Below are positions 1 through 8,600 of a DNA stretch of 64,000 bases, piece after piece; within the stretch, counting starts at the first letter, position 1, and the number at the start of each line of letters is the position of its first letter. The stretch spans positions 1,984,001 to 2,048,000 of the forward strand of contig NZ_CP101134.1 of the NCBI RefSeq assembly GCF_024296865.1, read 5' to 3'. This stretch comes from Sphingobacterium sp. LZ7M1 (GTDB lineage Bacteria; Bacteroidota; Bacteroidia; Sphingobacteriales; Sphingobacteriaceae). The translations under genes were made by a program, and so were the position numbers. Below the pieces are notes generated by a model. It did not search any database. It saw only the letters and a program-made list of their open reading frames with translations, and was not told the DNA's origin.

Positions 1-97
1 ATTGGCATAATTTTCGCTGAATGTTCCTCGGAAAATGAATTTAATGTTTAGTAGCTGTTATCATGCATAATATGCTGCTTTTGACTCCAAGTCAATT

Positions 98-511
98 ATG
101 ATAGAAATGAGGAATGGTTATTGGAAAAAAATAAGGCAGATTGCTTTTGCAATGCTGCTTTTGCCGTTTCTATTGTTCAGTAGTTTTCAATCTGACGTAG
201 GATTAGAAATATTAGGGGCGTTGAAAGCGAATAACGCAAAGAATGTTGCTAACTTTTTTGGACAGAATGTTTCCTTATCCATCAAGAATGATTCGGGGTA
301 TTATTCCAAGTTCCAAGCTGAGGTAATCCTGAGTGATTTCTTTCGCTTGACCAAAACTTCCGAAGTGAAACAGGTTCAGCGGACTAACAGCAGTAACAAC
401 AGTTTTTATATAGTCTATCAAATCAAGACAAACCAAGGATCTTACCGTGTTTTTGTCAAGTTAGTTCAATCGGGGGGAGATGCCCAAATCAATGAACTTC
501 GGATAGAATAA
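98..511 (+). CDS. DUF4783 family secreted protein
   Basis: A 137-residue protein with a basic start and a hydrophobic stretch at about residues 15-30 that looks like a signal peptide or N-terminal anchor. The rest is a small alpha/beta domain of the NTF2-like type found in the Bacteroidota family DUF4783, which is often encoded directly upstream of nadC, as here (72 bases before it). No function is established for the family. An in-frame ATG at 107 is an alternative start and would leave the signal peptide intact. The first 97 bases of the window hold no recognisable gene. Confidence 0.8.
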   Translation: MIEMRNGYWKKIRQIAFAMLLLPFLLFSSFQSDVGLEILGALKANNAKNVANFFGQNVSLSIKNDSGYYSKFQAEVILSDFFRLTKTSEVKQVQRTNSSNNSFYIVYQIKTNQGSYRVFVKLVQSGGDAQINELRIE

Positions 512-583
512 TCTTCAGTTTTTCATATTTAAGTTTCCATATAAATATATTTTTATTCATCTTCGCTTAATTTTAAATTGTAA

Positions 584-1441
584 ATGGAGAGAGAATTCAA
601 AGATAAACTAGTACATTTTGTTCAAGAGGCCCTTGTGGAAGATGTAGGAGCAGGGGATTATACCTCATTATCTACGATAAAAGAAGAACAATTAGGAGAA
701 GCCCAATTATTAGTCAAAGAGGAGGGTGTCCTTGCTGGGGTAGAAGTGGCTAAAGAAATATTTTCTCAAATTGACCCAACCATAGAATTTACGCAGCTTA
801 TCGCTGATGGCGACTCTGTAAAATACGGAGATATAGCCTTTAAAATTAAAGGTAAAATCCATACTATTCTTAAAGGAGAACGTTTGGTTCTCAATATCAT
901 GCAGCGAATGTCTGGTATTGCTACCCAAACTGCTCAATATGTGAAGGCCATTGCAGGAACTCATGCAAAGGTATTGGATACCCGTAAAACAACTCCCTTG
1001 TTGAGGTTTTTGGAGAAAAAAGCTGTTGAAATTGGGGGAGGTTCCAACCACCGTTTCGGTCTATATGATATGATCTTGATCAAGGATAATCATGTGGATT
1101 ATGCAGGTGGTATCTCCGCTGCGGTGAATGCAGCTTTTGATTACAAAAAACAAAACCAATTAGATATTGCTATTGAAGTAGAAGTCCGAAATTTTGAGGA
1201 ATTAAATGAAGTGCTAAACCTTCCGGCTGTTGATCGTGTTATGTTAGATAACTTCAGTCCAGCACAAGTGAAGGAAGCTGTTGATTTAGTTGATGATAGA
1301 TTGGTTACAGAAGCTTCTGGCGGGATCACTTTAGAGACGATTCCTGAATATGCGAAAACCGGTGTAGATTTTATCTCTGTTGGAGCATTAACGCATTCGG
1401 TCAAAAGTCTGGATTTAAGCTTAAAAGCAAAACTTATTTAG
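584..1441 (+). CDS. nadC: nicotinate-nucleotide pyrophosphorylase (carboxylating)
   Basis: Converts quinolinate and PRPP to nicotinate mononucleotide, CO2 and pyrophosphate in de novo NAD synthesis. At 285 residues it has the usual length. Family marks are visible in order: the DTRKTTPLLR segment near residue 127, the HRFGLYD-LIKDNH signature near 156-170, EVEVR in the barrel, VMLDNFSP and EASGGI towards the end. These residues form the phosphate- and quinolinate-binding site of the type II phosphoribosyltransferase barrel. It is followed after 13 bases by plsY, so the two are probably co-transcribed. The remaining de novo genes (nadA, nadB) are not in the window. Confidence 0.96.
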   Translation: MEREFKDKLVHFVQEALVEDVGAGDYTSLSTIKEEQLGEAQLLVKEEGVLAGVEVAKEIFSQIDPTIEFTQLIADGDSVKYGDIAFKIKGKIHTILKGERLVLNIMQRMSGIATQTAQYVKAIAGTHAKVLDTRKTTPLLRFLEKKAVEIGGGSNHRFGLYDMILIKDNHVDYAGGISAAVNAAFDYKKQNQLDIAIEVEVRNFEELNEVLNLPAVDRVMLDNFSPAQVKEAVDLVDDRLVTEASGGITLETIPEYAKTGVDFISVGALTHSVKSLDLSLKAKLI

Positions 1442-1454
1442 TAAATTGCTGTAA

Positions 1455-2105
1455 ATGATATCAATATACCTTGTTGGAATTGTCATATTAGCATATCTTT
1501 TCGGTTCGATCCCTACTGCGGTATGGTTTGGACAGGCATTTTATGGAGTAGATGTACGTGAATACGGAAGTGGAAATGCCGGTGCCACCAATACCTTTCG
1601 TGTATTAGGCAAAAAGGCGGGGTCCATTGTGATGTTTGTCGATATCTTAAAGGGCTGGACAGCCACTAATTTACCATATTTATTAGATGCCACGATTGTA
1701 GGAAACCATGATGCACCTCAATTTGTCAATGTACAGTTGGCCTTGGGGGTAATCGCTGTATTAGGGCATTTATTTCCGATTTTCGCAGGGTTTAGAGGAG
1801 GGAAAGGTGTTGCAACCTTATTTGGTATGGTCCTAGCGATCCATTGGCCTGCAGCGCTGGTATGTGTGTCAGTCTTCATCGTCGTACTCCTAGTTACCCA
1901 TTATGTATCCTTGAGCTCCATTATGGCCGGCTTTGCCTTTCCATTTAGTGTAGCATTTATTTTTAAGACGACCGTTCCTTCCATTCTCCTATATGGAATC
2001 GCTATTTGTGCCCTCATTCTGGTCACTCACCAAAAAAACATTGAAAGACTTCTCAAAGGCAAAGAATCCAAAATATATTTATTCAAGAAAAAAACACAGG
2101 ATTAA
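1455..2105 (+). CDS. plsY: glycerol-3-phosphate acyltransferase PlsY
   Basis: Integral membrane enzyme that moves an acyl group from acyl-phosphate to glycerol-3-phosphate, the first step of phospholipid synthesis. The three cytoplasmic PlsY motifs are recognisable: GSGNAGATN with the following Arg near residue 39, the FRGGKGVAT glycine-rich motif near 114, and a C-terminal THQKNIERLL segment. The chain is hydrophobic with about five membrane spans and ends in a basic tail. With 216 residues it has normal length. It lies 13 bases after nadC and is followed by a separate gene with a 74-base gap. Confidence 0.95.
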   Translation: MISIYLVGIVILAYLFGSIPTAVWFGQAFYGVDVREYGSGNAGATNTFRVLGKKAGSIVMFVDILKGWTATNLPYLLDATIVGNHDAPQFVNVQLALGVIAVLGHLFPIFAGFRGGKGVATLFGMVLAIHWPAALVCVSVFIVVLLVTHYVSLSSIMAGFAFPFSVAFIFKTTVPSILLYGIAICALILVTHQKNIERLLKGKESKIYLFKKKTQD

Positions 2106-2179
2106 ACTTTTGGGTACAAGTTTTGTTTAATACTTCAAGATAATTTAAATGTATTAGATAAACTAAATCAAGAACACTT

Positions 2180-2980
2180 ATGAAACGAATAACAAAATAC
2201 GCCTCCATGCTGCTTTTAGGAGCTACTTTGGTAGGTTGTGCCACTTCCGCTATTACCGGGCGAAAGTATCTTAAATTGGTAGACTCTCAGACTATCAATA
2301 ATCAAGCTGCATTGGCATATAAAGATTTTTTAAGTAAAAATAGCTCTAAAGTTGAAACCGGTTCAGCTGCTGCTACTCAAGTAAAACGCGTGGGTAACAG
2401 AATTGCAGCTGCTACAAACGAATATTTGAGGCAGATTGGGGCTGCTGATAAATTCAATTTCAACTGGGAATTCAACCTGATTGAAAGTGATCAAGTGAAT
2501 GCTTGGTGTATGCCAGGAGGTAAAGTTGCAGTTTATACAGGTATCTTACCAATCGCAAAGAACGATGCCGGATTAGCTACCGTAATGGGGCATGAAATTG
2601 CTCACGCAATTGAGGAGCACTCAGTGTCTCAAGTATCCAATGCAATGGCTGCTCAGTTTGGAGCACAATTATTAAATGCTGCCGGAACGATCAGTAACAG
2701 TAGATATACTGGTTTATTCAACCAGATTTATGGTATTGGTTATCAAGTAGGGTCATTGAAATTCTCAAGAAACGATGAATTAGCAGCTGATAAAGCTGGT
2801 CTTATCTTGATGGCAATGGCAGGTTACAACCCACAAGAAGCTGTAGCATTCTGGGAAAGAATGTCGCAAGGCAAAAAAGGTGGGAATCCAGAATGGTTGA
2901 GTACTCACCCTAGTGATGCTAGACGTATCAGCCAATTGCAGGCAATGGTTCCTGAAGCAATGAAGTATTATAAAAAATAG
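2180..2980 (+). CDS. M48-family metallopeptidase lipoprotein
   Basis: A 266-residue zinc peptidase of the BepA/LoiP/HtpX-like M48 group, expected to act in the periplasm on outer-membrane or envelope proteins. It starts with a lipoprotein signal ending LVGC, with Cys20 as the lipidation site. The catalytic HEIAH motif is at residues 138-142 and the third zinc ligand is probably Glu201 in NDELAADKAG. The C-terminal part contains the STHPSDARRI segment common in this group. It has no membrane spans after the signal, unlike HtpX. The gene stands alone and ends at a strong hairpin terminator. Confidence 0.92.
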   Translation: MKRITKYASMLLLGATLVGCATSAITGRKYLKLVDSQTINNQAALAYKDFLSKNSSKVETGSAAATQVKRVGNRIAAATNEYLRQIGAADKFNFNWEFNLIESDQVNAWCMPGGKVAVYTGILPIAKNDAGLATVMGHEIAHAIEEHSVSQVSNAMAAQFGAQLLNAAGTISNSRYTGLFNQIYGIGYQVGSLKFSRNDELAADKAGLILMAMAGYNPQEAVAFWERMSQGKKGGNPEWLSTHPSDARRISQLQAMVPEAMKYYKK

Positions 2981-2992
2981 AAATTAAATAAA

Positions 2993-3034
2993 ACTGAGAA
3001 AGCCGACAAGAAATTGTCGGCTTTCTCAGTTTTA
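2993..3034 (+). terminator. rho-independent terminator after the M48 gene
   Basis: A perfect 17-bp inverted repeat (2993-3009 with 3014-3030, containing GCCGACAA/TTGTCGGC) closes on a 4-base loop and is followed by TTTT. It starts 13 bases after the M48 peptidase stop codon. Confidence 0.9.
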
Positions 3035-3159
3035 GACTAAGAGACATCAGACATCAGACCTTTGCATCTCGGTACTAGGCATTATATTCTTACAGAACCA
3101 TTGATTTTTGGTCCATTTCCTTAGGTCTTATGTCTAACTGTCTAACAGTCTCATGTCTT

Positions 3160-3207
3160 AAAAAAAGTAACGAAAAAAAATATTTTATTTTTTCTGTTAC
3201 TTTTTTT
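3160..3207. repeat. long A/T-rich inverted repeat before the ABC exporter genes
   Basis: Arms AAAAAAAGTAAC (3160-3171) and GTTACTTTTTTT (3196-3207) are perfectly complementary, and the 24-base spacer also starts with an A run and ends with a T run, so the hairpin could be about 20 bp long. It sits 43 bases before the ABC ATPase start. It is flanked on the left by AGACAT-type heptad repeats (3041-3061 and, inverted, 3122-3159). Confidence 0.6.
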
Positions 3208-3249
3208 AACAAATACGTACTAATTAATAGAAACATCAAACAATTATAA

Positions 3250-4134
3250 ATGGAACTTAAGATTACGAATTTAACGAAGACATATAACAACGGTGTTAAA
3301 GCACTAGATAATGTTAATTTAGAGATTGGAGCCGGTATGTTTGGGCTATTAGGACCCAATGGAGCAGGTAAATCTTCGCTCATGCGTACCATCGCGACCC
3401 TTCAGAGCCCTGATAGCGGGAACATTCAATTCGGAGATATAGATGTACTAAAAGACAACAATGCCTTGAGGCGCATCCTTGGTTACCTTCCACAGGAGTT
3501 TGGAGTCTATCCCAACCTGTCAGCTGAAGATTTACTGAACTATTTCGCTGAATTGAAAGGTATCAGCAATAAACAGGACCGTAAGAAGATCGTGTCCAAC
3601 GCCTTAGAAATCACAAATCTTTATGATTTCAGGACCAAAAGCGTAAGCGGTTATTCAGGAGGTATGAAGCAACGATTCGGAATTGCCCAAATGTTGCTCA
3701 ACGACCCTAAATTAATCATTGTCGATGAACCTACAGCCGGATTGGACCCAGCAGAAAGACATCGCTTCCTGAATGTCCTGAGAGAGATAGGTGCCCAACA
3801 TACGGTCATCTTTTCAACGCATATCGTCGATGATGTCCGTGAGCTTTGCCATGAACTTGCAATTATGAACGGAGGTAAGGTCCTATTTCGTGGCAGTACG
3901 CAAGCAGGAACCGATAGCTTAGTTGGAAAGATCTGGAAAAAGAAAATAGATCGCGCTGATTTTGAGAAAGAAAACTCCATCTACAATGTGATCTCTTCCA
4001 ATTACAACCAAGATAACAGCTTAAATATCCGTGTACATGCTGAGCAGCTGCCACATGAATCTTTTAGCCCAGCGACGCCAATCCTTGAAGATGTATATTT
4101 CGTAACCCTAAAGAGTGACAAGGTAAATGTTTAA
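3250..4134 (+). CDS. ABC transporter ATP-binding protein
   Basis: A 294-residue ATPase of an ABC-2 type exporter. Walker A is GPNGAGKSS (residues 35-43), the signature region reads SGYSGGMKQR, Walker B is LIIVDEPTAGLDP, and the switch histidine is in STHIVDD. The last 80 or so residues form a C-terminal extension. The stop codon overlaps the next gene by 8 bases, so the two proteins are translationally coupled and should form one transporter with the following permease/peptidase fusion. No substrate can be read from the sequence. Confidence 0.93.
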   Translation: MELKITNLTKTYNNGVKALDNVNLEIGAGMFGLLGPNGAGKSSLMRTIATLQSPDSGNIQFGDIDVLKDNNALRRILGYLPQEFGVYPNLSAEDLLNYFAELKGISNKQDRKKIVSNALEITNLYDFRTKSVSGYSGGMKQRFGIAQMLLNDPKLIIVDEPTAGLDPAERHRFLNVLREIGAQHTVIFSTHIVDDVRELCHELAIMNGGKVLFRGSTQAGTDSLVGKIWKKKIDRADFEKENSIYNVISSNYNQDNSLNIRVHAEQLPHESFSPATPILEDVYFVTLKSDKVNV

Positions 4135-7100
4135 GACCATCTTTCTCTTCGAGATCAAGCGTTGGTTGAAGCAACCAGTGTTCTATGTTTATTGTTTTAT
4201 CTATTTTGGTCTAGCTTTCTTTACCACGATTACCAGTTTAGGAGCATTTGACGCGGTGACGAGTACGACCTCTACCCCCTTATACATAAATTCTCCAATC
4301 AATATAGCAGGCTTTTTCAATAGTTTTTCCACCCTGATCTACTTCTTGTTGCCGACGATCATCGGTGCTTCCGTTTACCGGGATTATTTGTACAATGTAC
4401 ATACCTTATTGTTTTCCTATCCACTTGAAAAGCTGAATTACCTTTCGGCAAAATTCCTGAGTTCTTTACTGATCGTAACTATTATAGCCTTCATTTGTGG
4501 ATTAGGCTATTATTCAGGTCAGTTTCTTCCGGGGATTAATACCGAGTTACTAGGTCCCAATGAACCGACTGCCTATATCTATGGGTTTTTGATTACGATT
4601 CTTCCCAATTTTATACTCTTTGGAAGCATTATTTTTGCCTTAGTTACCTTTAGCCGAAATATATATGTGGGTTTTGTCTTCGTCCTGATTTTGTTCCTGT
4701 TGCAAGCCCTATTTGATGCCGCAGTTAAAAATGTGGACAACCGGTATCTGGTAGCTTTGTTAGACCCATTCGGTTTTGAACCTATTCTATACTACAGCCG
4801 CTATTGGAGTGTAGATGAACAGAACCATAATCTATTACCGATTTCGGGCGTTTTGATCTATAACAGGTTGATCTGGATGGGTATTTCACTTTTGTTTTTT
4901 GGATTGGTGTACTTTAAGTTCAGCTTCTCTCAGCTCGGTATTTCCTTTAAGAAATCCAAAGATTCTGCAAGGATGACTAAAGATAACTTTGGAAGCATCT
5001 TAAAAATTGCACTACCAACAGTAAAAAAAGACTATAGCTTCTTTGCTAACCTCAAGTTGAGCTGGAACCTATCCAATGCCGATTTTAAATTCCTGATCAA
5101 GAACTGGACATTTATCATCCTACTCTGCATAGCCTTTTTGTTTGTTTTGATCGTGATTTCAGTTTCCGGCGAATTGTTTGGAACCCATACCTATCCGGTA
5201 ACCTGGCAAGTCCTCGTCGCCATGGGGAGCATCTATACCTTCTTTTTGAATATCATGATCTTCCTATTTGCTGGTATGCTGATACAAAGGTCTAGACAGA
5301 CCAATATGTTTCTTTTGATTGAAGCCACTGCAGTTCCTAACTGGGTGCTATTACTTTCAAAAGCATTGGCCATGTTAAAATTAGTGTACTTGGTCCTACT
5401 AGTTTGTTTGATCAATGGTGTTGTATATCAGGCCTATAAAGGTTTCTATAACTTCGAGCTAGGTCATTATGCCTATGAATTGTTCATTCTGTATCCTTTA
5501 AAGTTCCTTTTCCTGATCTTATTGTCCTTATTCATCCATAATTTCTTCAAGAATTATTTTATCGGATTTATTGTTTGCTTGATTTTGTTCTTTGCCATTC
5601 CGCTATTGACCAAGATTGGAATCGAACAAGCTATATTCAAACCAGGGGAGGGACCCTCGTTCCGATATTCGGACATGAATGGATATGCCGATATCCGCCA
5701 TTTTATCTATTATCGAATTTATTGGATCCTTTTTGGACTGGGACTATTCGGCTTGACCTTGCTGTTCTGGAGACGTGGAATTGTTTCCAATCTTAAAGAG
5801 AAAATCAGTCTTTTCTTTAAGCGATCCAAACCCGCATTGATCATTCCTATGCTGCTCGCTTTTGCTGGCTTTATTGGCTTAGGCTATGCCATCTACGTAG
5901 AAAATAATATAAAACAGCCTCGTTACAGTGTTCTTGAAAGAGAGCTGCAGGTAGTCGATTATGAAAAGAAATACAAAAAGTATGAGGATAGGGCGATTCC
6001 TAGATTGACTGATGTATATGTTCTTTTAGATTTAGATCCTAAAAACAGAAGTTTTAAAGCAGAGGCCTCTTTCACCTATTTAAATAAAACTACGGAGCCT
6101 ATAGATACCATCTTCATGAATAAAAGCGATGCTAACCACATCGAAATAATATTCGAACAGGATGCCAAGTTGTTCTTAAGAGACAGTGCTTTGGCAGTTG
6201 ATATCTATACCTTAGCTAAACCCTTAAACCCAGGTGATACCTTGCGGATTGATTATAACGTTAAAAATAAGGAGAACGGTTTCTTGTTTGATCGTTCCCC
6301 TGTAATGAAAAATGGGACATTCCTGAACAATATGATGTTTCCAACCCTAAGTTATTCTAATGCTGCGGAGCTTTCCGATAATCGGGTCCGTAAGAAATAT
6401 GGCCTTCCTGATAAAAACAGAATGGCAGACCCTAGAGATTCGAGCAAACTAGGAAACAACTATATTTCCAATGATGCAGATTGGATCAATTATGAATCCA
6501 TTGTGAGCACCAACTTGGATCAGATTGCCATTGCTCCTGGTTATTTGCAAAAAGAATGGAAAAGCGGAGATAAACGGTATTTCCATTATAAAATGAATAC
6601 GCCAATCTTGAATTTCTATTCTTTTATGTCAGCTCGCTATGAAACCAAAAAAGAAAAGCATAATGGAGTGGATTTAGAGATCTATTACCATAAGGGGCAT
6701 GAGTATAACCTTGATAGGATGATGGCATCCATGAAGAAGTCTTTGGATTATTATGAATCCAATTATGAACCTTATCAATTCGATCAAATGCGTGTCATTG
6801 AGTTTCCAGTTGCAATGGGGACCTTTGCGCAGGCTTTTGCTAATACGGTACCATTTTCCGAAGGTATTGGCTTCATTGCCAAAGTGGATGAAGATGATCC
6901 AGATGCAGTAGATTATCCTTATTCGGTGATAGCCCATGAGTTTGCCCATCAATGGTGGGCCCATCAAGTGATCGGTGCCAATACCCAAGGGACAACCATG
7001 ATGTCTGAGTCGTTAGCAGAATACAGCTCGCTGAAAGTCTTAGAACATACCTATGGGAAAGAACAGATGTTCAGGTTCCTGAAAGATGCATTAGACCAAT

Positions 7101-7774
7101 ACCTATTGGGCAGATCTCAAGAAATGATTCGGGAAAATCCGCTCATGTTCAATGAAAACCAAGGCTATATCCATTATAACAAAGGTTCTTTGGTGATGTA
7201 TGCGATGAGCGATTATCTGGGGGAAAAGAAGTTCAACGAATTCCTTAAAAGCTATAACAATAAAGTGAAATTCCAGAACCCTCCATATACCACCTCTATT
7301 GAGTTTGTAAATATGCTTAGACCTGTGGTTCCCGATTCCTTGCAATATTTGATCAAAGATATGTTTGAAACCGTAACAATCTACGACAATGAGGTCAAGG
7401 ACGCCAAGGTCAAAAAACTGGCAAACGGAAAATATGAAGTAGATATTAATTTTCAGGTTTCCAAATATAGAACTGATCCTTTAGGTAAAAAGAGCTATGA
7501 GGATACGAAAGGAACCGCATTAGCCCACAAGAATGGCAAGAAAACAATTCAATCCTTGCCTTTGAAAGATTATGTGGAAGTAGCTGTGTTAGGAGAACCT
7601 GTAGAAAAGAATGGGTATAAAGTAGATAATATACTATACCTGAAAAAAGTAAAGATCGATAAGATCAATAATAATATTAAGATTACTGTAGATAAAAAGC
7701 CTGTAGAGGTTGGAGTCGATCCGAATTACAAGTTATTGGATACCGATTCCGGGAATAACCGAAAAGAGGTTTAA
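4127..7774 (+). CDS. ABC permease fused to M1-type zinc peptidase
   Basis: A 1215-residue fusion. The first ~600 residues hold many hydrophobic segments, read as two ABC-2 type permease halves. The C-terminal ~600 residues form a soluble M1-like domain, probably facing the periplasm, with zinc motif HEFAHQWW at residues 937-944 and the likely third ligand Glu961 in SESLAEY. The distance from HEFAH to that Glu is one residue longer than in classical M1 enzymes. The GAMEN exopeptidase motif is not recognisable; the segment in its place reads VAMGTFAQAFANTVPFSE. Such fusions are known in Bacteroidota as 'ABC transporter permease/M1 family aminopeptidase'. It is coupled to the ATPase gene by an 8-base overlap. 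Whether the peptidase acts on the exported substrate is inference. Confidence 0.92.
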   Translation: MFKTIFLFEIKRWLKQPVFYVYCFIYFGLAFFTTITSLGAFDAVTSTTSTPLYINSPINIAGFFNSFSTLIYFLLPTIIGASVYRDYLYNVHTLLFSYPLEKLNYLSAKFLSSLLIVTIIAFICGLGYYSGQFLPGINTELLGPNEPTAYIYGFLITILPNFILFGSIIFALVTFSRNIYVGFVFVLILFLLQALFDAAVKNVDNRYLVALLDPFGFEPILYYSRYWSVDEQNHNLLPISGVLIYNRLIWMGISLLFFGLVYFKFSFSQLGISFKKSKDSARMTKDNFGSILKIALPTVKKDYSFFANLKLSWNLSNADFKFLIKNWTFIILLCIAFLFVLIVISVSGELFGTHTYPVTWQVLVAMGSIYTFFLNIMIFLFAGMLIQRSRQTNMFLLIEATAVPNWVLLLSKALAMLKLVYLVLLVCLINGVVYQAYKGFYNFELGHYAYELFILYPLKFLFLILLSLFIHNFFKNYFIGFIVCLILFFAIPLLTKIGIEQAIFKPGEGPSFRYSDMNGYADIRHFIYYRIYWILFGLGLFGLTLLFWRRGIVSNLKEKISLFFKRSKPALIIPMLLAFAGFIGLGYAIYVENNIKQPRYSVLERELQVVDYEKKYKKYEDRAIPRLTDVYVLLDLDPKNRSFKAEASFTYLNKTTEPIDTIFMNKSDANHIEIIFEQDAKLFLRDSALAVDIYTLAKPLNPGDTLRIDYNVKNKENGFLFDRSPVMKNGTFLNNMMFPTLSYSNAAELSDNRVRKKYGLPDKNRMADPRDSSKLGNNYISNDADWINYESIVSTNLDQIAIAPGYLQKEWKSGDKRYFHYKMNTPILNFYSFMSARYETKKEKHNGVDLEIYYHKGHEYNLDRMMASMKKSLDYYESNYEPYQFDQMRVIEFPVAMGTFAQAFANTVPFSEGIGFIAKVDEDDPDAVDYPYSVIAHEFAHQWWAHQVIGANTQGTTMMSESLAEYSSLKVLEHTYGKEQMFRFLKDALDQYLLGRSQEMIRENPLMFNENQGYIHYNKGSLVMYAMSDYLGEKKFNEFLKSYNNKVKFQNPPYTTSIEFVNMLRPVVPDSLQYLIKDMFETVTIYDNEVKDAKVKKLANGKYEVDINFQVSKYRTDPLGKKSYEDTKGTALAHKNGKKTIQSLPLKDYVEVAVLGEPVEKNGYKVDNILYLKKVKIDKINNNIKITVDKKPVEVGVDPNYKLLDTDSGNNRKEV

Positions 7775-7779
7775 TGAAT

Positions 7780-7811
7780 AAGCCGCTCAACTGAATTGAG
7801 CGGCTTTTTAT
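7780..7811 (+). terminator. terminator after the ABC/M1 operon
   Basis: Inverted repeat AAGCCGCTCAA (7780-7790) with TTGAGCGGCTT (7796-7806), 5-base loop, followed by a T run. It lies directly behind the permease/peptidase stop codon. Confidence 0.88.
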
Positions 7812-7867
7812 TGCCGCAAATATCCATTTAAGCCTTATCTTTACCGTCTAAACAGTAGTAGGAAATT

Positions 7868-8584
7868 ATGAATATTCAGGACCTTATTATTAAGGATAAA
7901 GACCTTGTATTACTTGATGATGTATTCTTGAGTGAAGAAAACCGTTCAAAGATCGATCAGCTTATTAAAGAGCATCGCTATTTTGAAGAGTTAAATGAGT
8001 ACGGTCTACCAGTCAGTAATAAAGTCCTCTTGTTTGGTCATTCAGGTTGCGGTAAAACTACCACCGCCAAGGCCATAGCAAACAGCCTTGGAAAACCTCT
8101 GATTATCCTGAACCTGAGTAATGTGATCAACTCCAGGATAGGAGAAACCTCCCAAAATGTAAAGCAGGTATTTGATCGTGCAGCACGAGATAAAGCCGTA
8201 TTGTTTTTGGATGAATTTGACCAATTGGGTAAGGCGAGGGGTGACGATGATAATGATGTTGGGGAAATGCGTCGCTTGGTCAATTCCATTATCCAGCAGA
8301 TTGACTATTTACCAGCAGATGTATTGCTGATCTGTGCAACCAACCATGTAAACATTATCGATACGGCCTTGATCAGAAGGTTCCAGATCAGGATTCAATA
8401 TGAAATGCCGGATCAAACAGCACTTGATGAATATTATGATGCCTTATTGGCGAGATTTCCTGATGAGCTACATCCTAAATCCAGGCGCTATGGAATATCT
8501 TTTGCCGAAGCAAAAGATAGCTTATATGCCATCGTAAAATCCAATCTGATCAAGAAATTGGACATGAAAGGCAGGATGTTGTAA
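7868..8584 (+). CDS. stand-alone AAA-family ATPase
   Basis: A 238-residue single-domain AAA+ ATPase. Walker A GHSGCGKTT is at residues 57-65, Walker B VLFLDEFD at 111-118, a sensor-1 segment ICATNH follows, and an arginine pair (LIRRF) lies where the arginine finger is expected. The fold resembles the ATPase domain of proteasomal ATPases and FtsH but no protease, membrane or substrate domain is attached. The upstream element TATCTTTA (7836-7843) fits a -7 box. It has no same-strand partner: the next gene is convergent, 16 bases away. Role unknown; related short AAA proteins often work with a neighbouring partner, which is missing here. Confidence 0.85.
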   Translation: MNIQDLIIKDKDLVLLDDVFLSEENRSKIDQLIKEHRYFEELNEYGLPVSNKVLLFGHSGCGKTTTAKAIANSLGKPLIILNLSNVINSRIGETSQNVKQVFDRAARDKAVLFLDEFDQLGKARGDDDNDVGEMRRLVNSIIQQIDYLPADVLLICATNHVNIIDTALIRRFQIRIQYEMPDQTALDEYYDALLARFPDELHPKSRRYGISFAEAKDSLYAIVKSNLIKKLDMKGRML

Positions 8585-8600
8585 TAGGATGGTCTAAGGA

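Noticed and set aside
2993..3034. CTGAGA-containing segment as a riboswitch (TPP-like) fragment
   Set aside because: It is one arm of a perfect terminator hairpin downstream of a gene, and no other riboswitch element is present.
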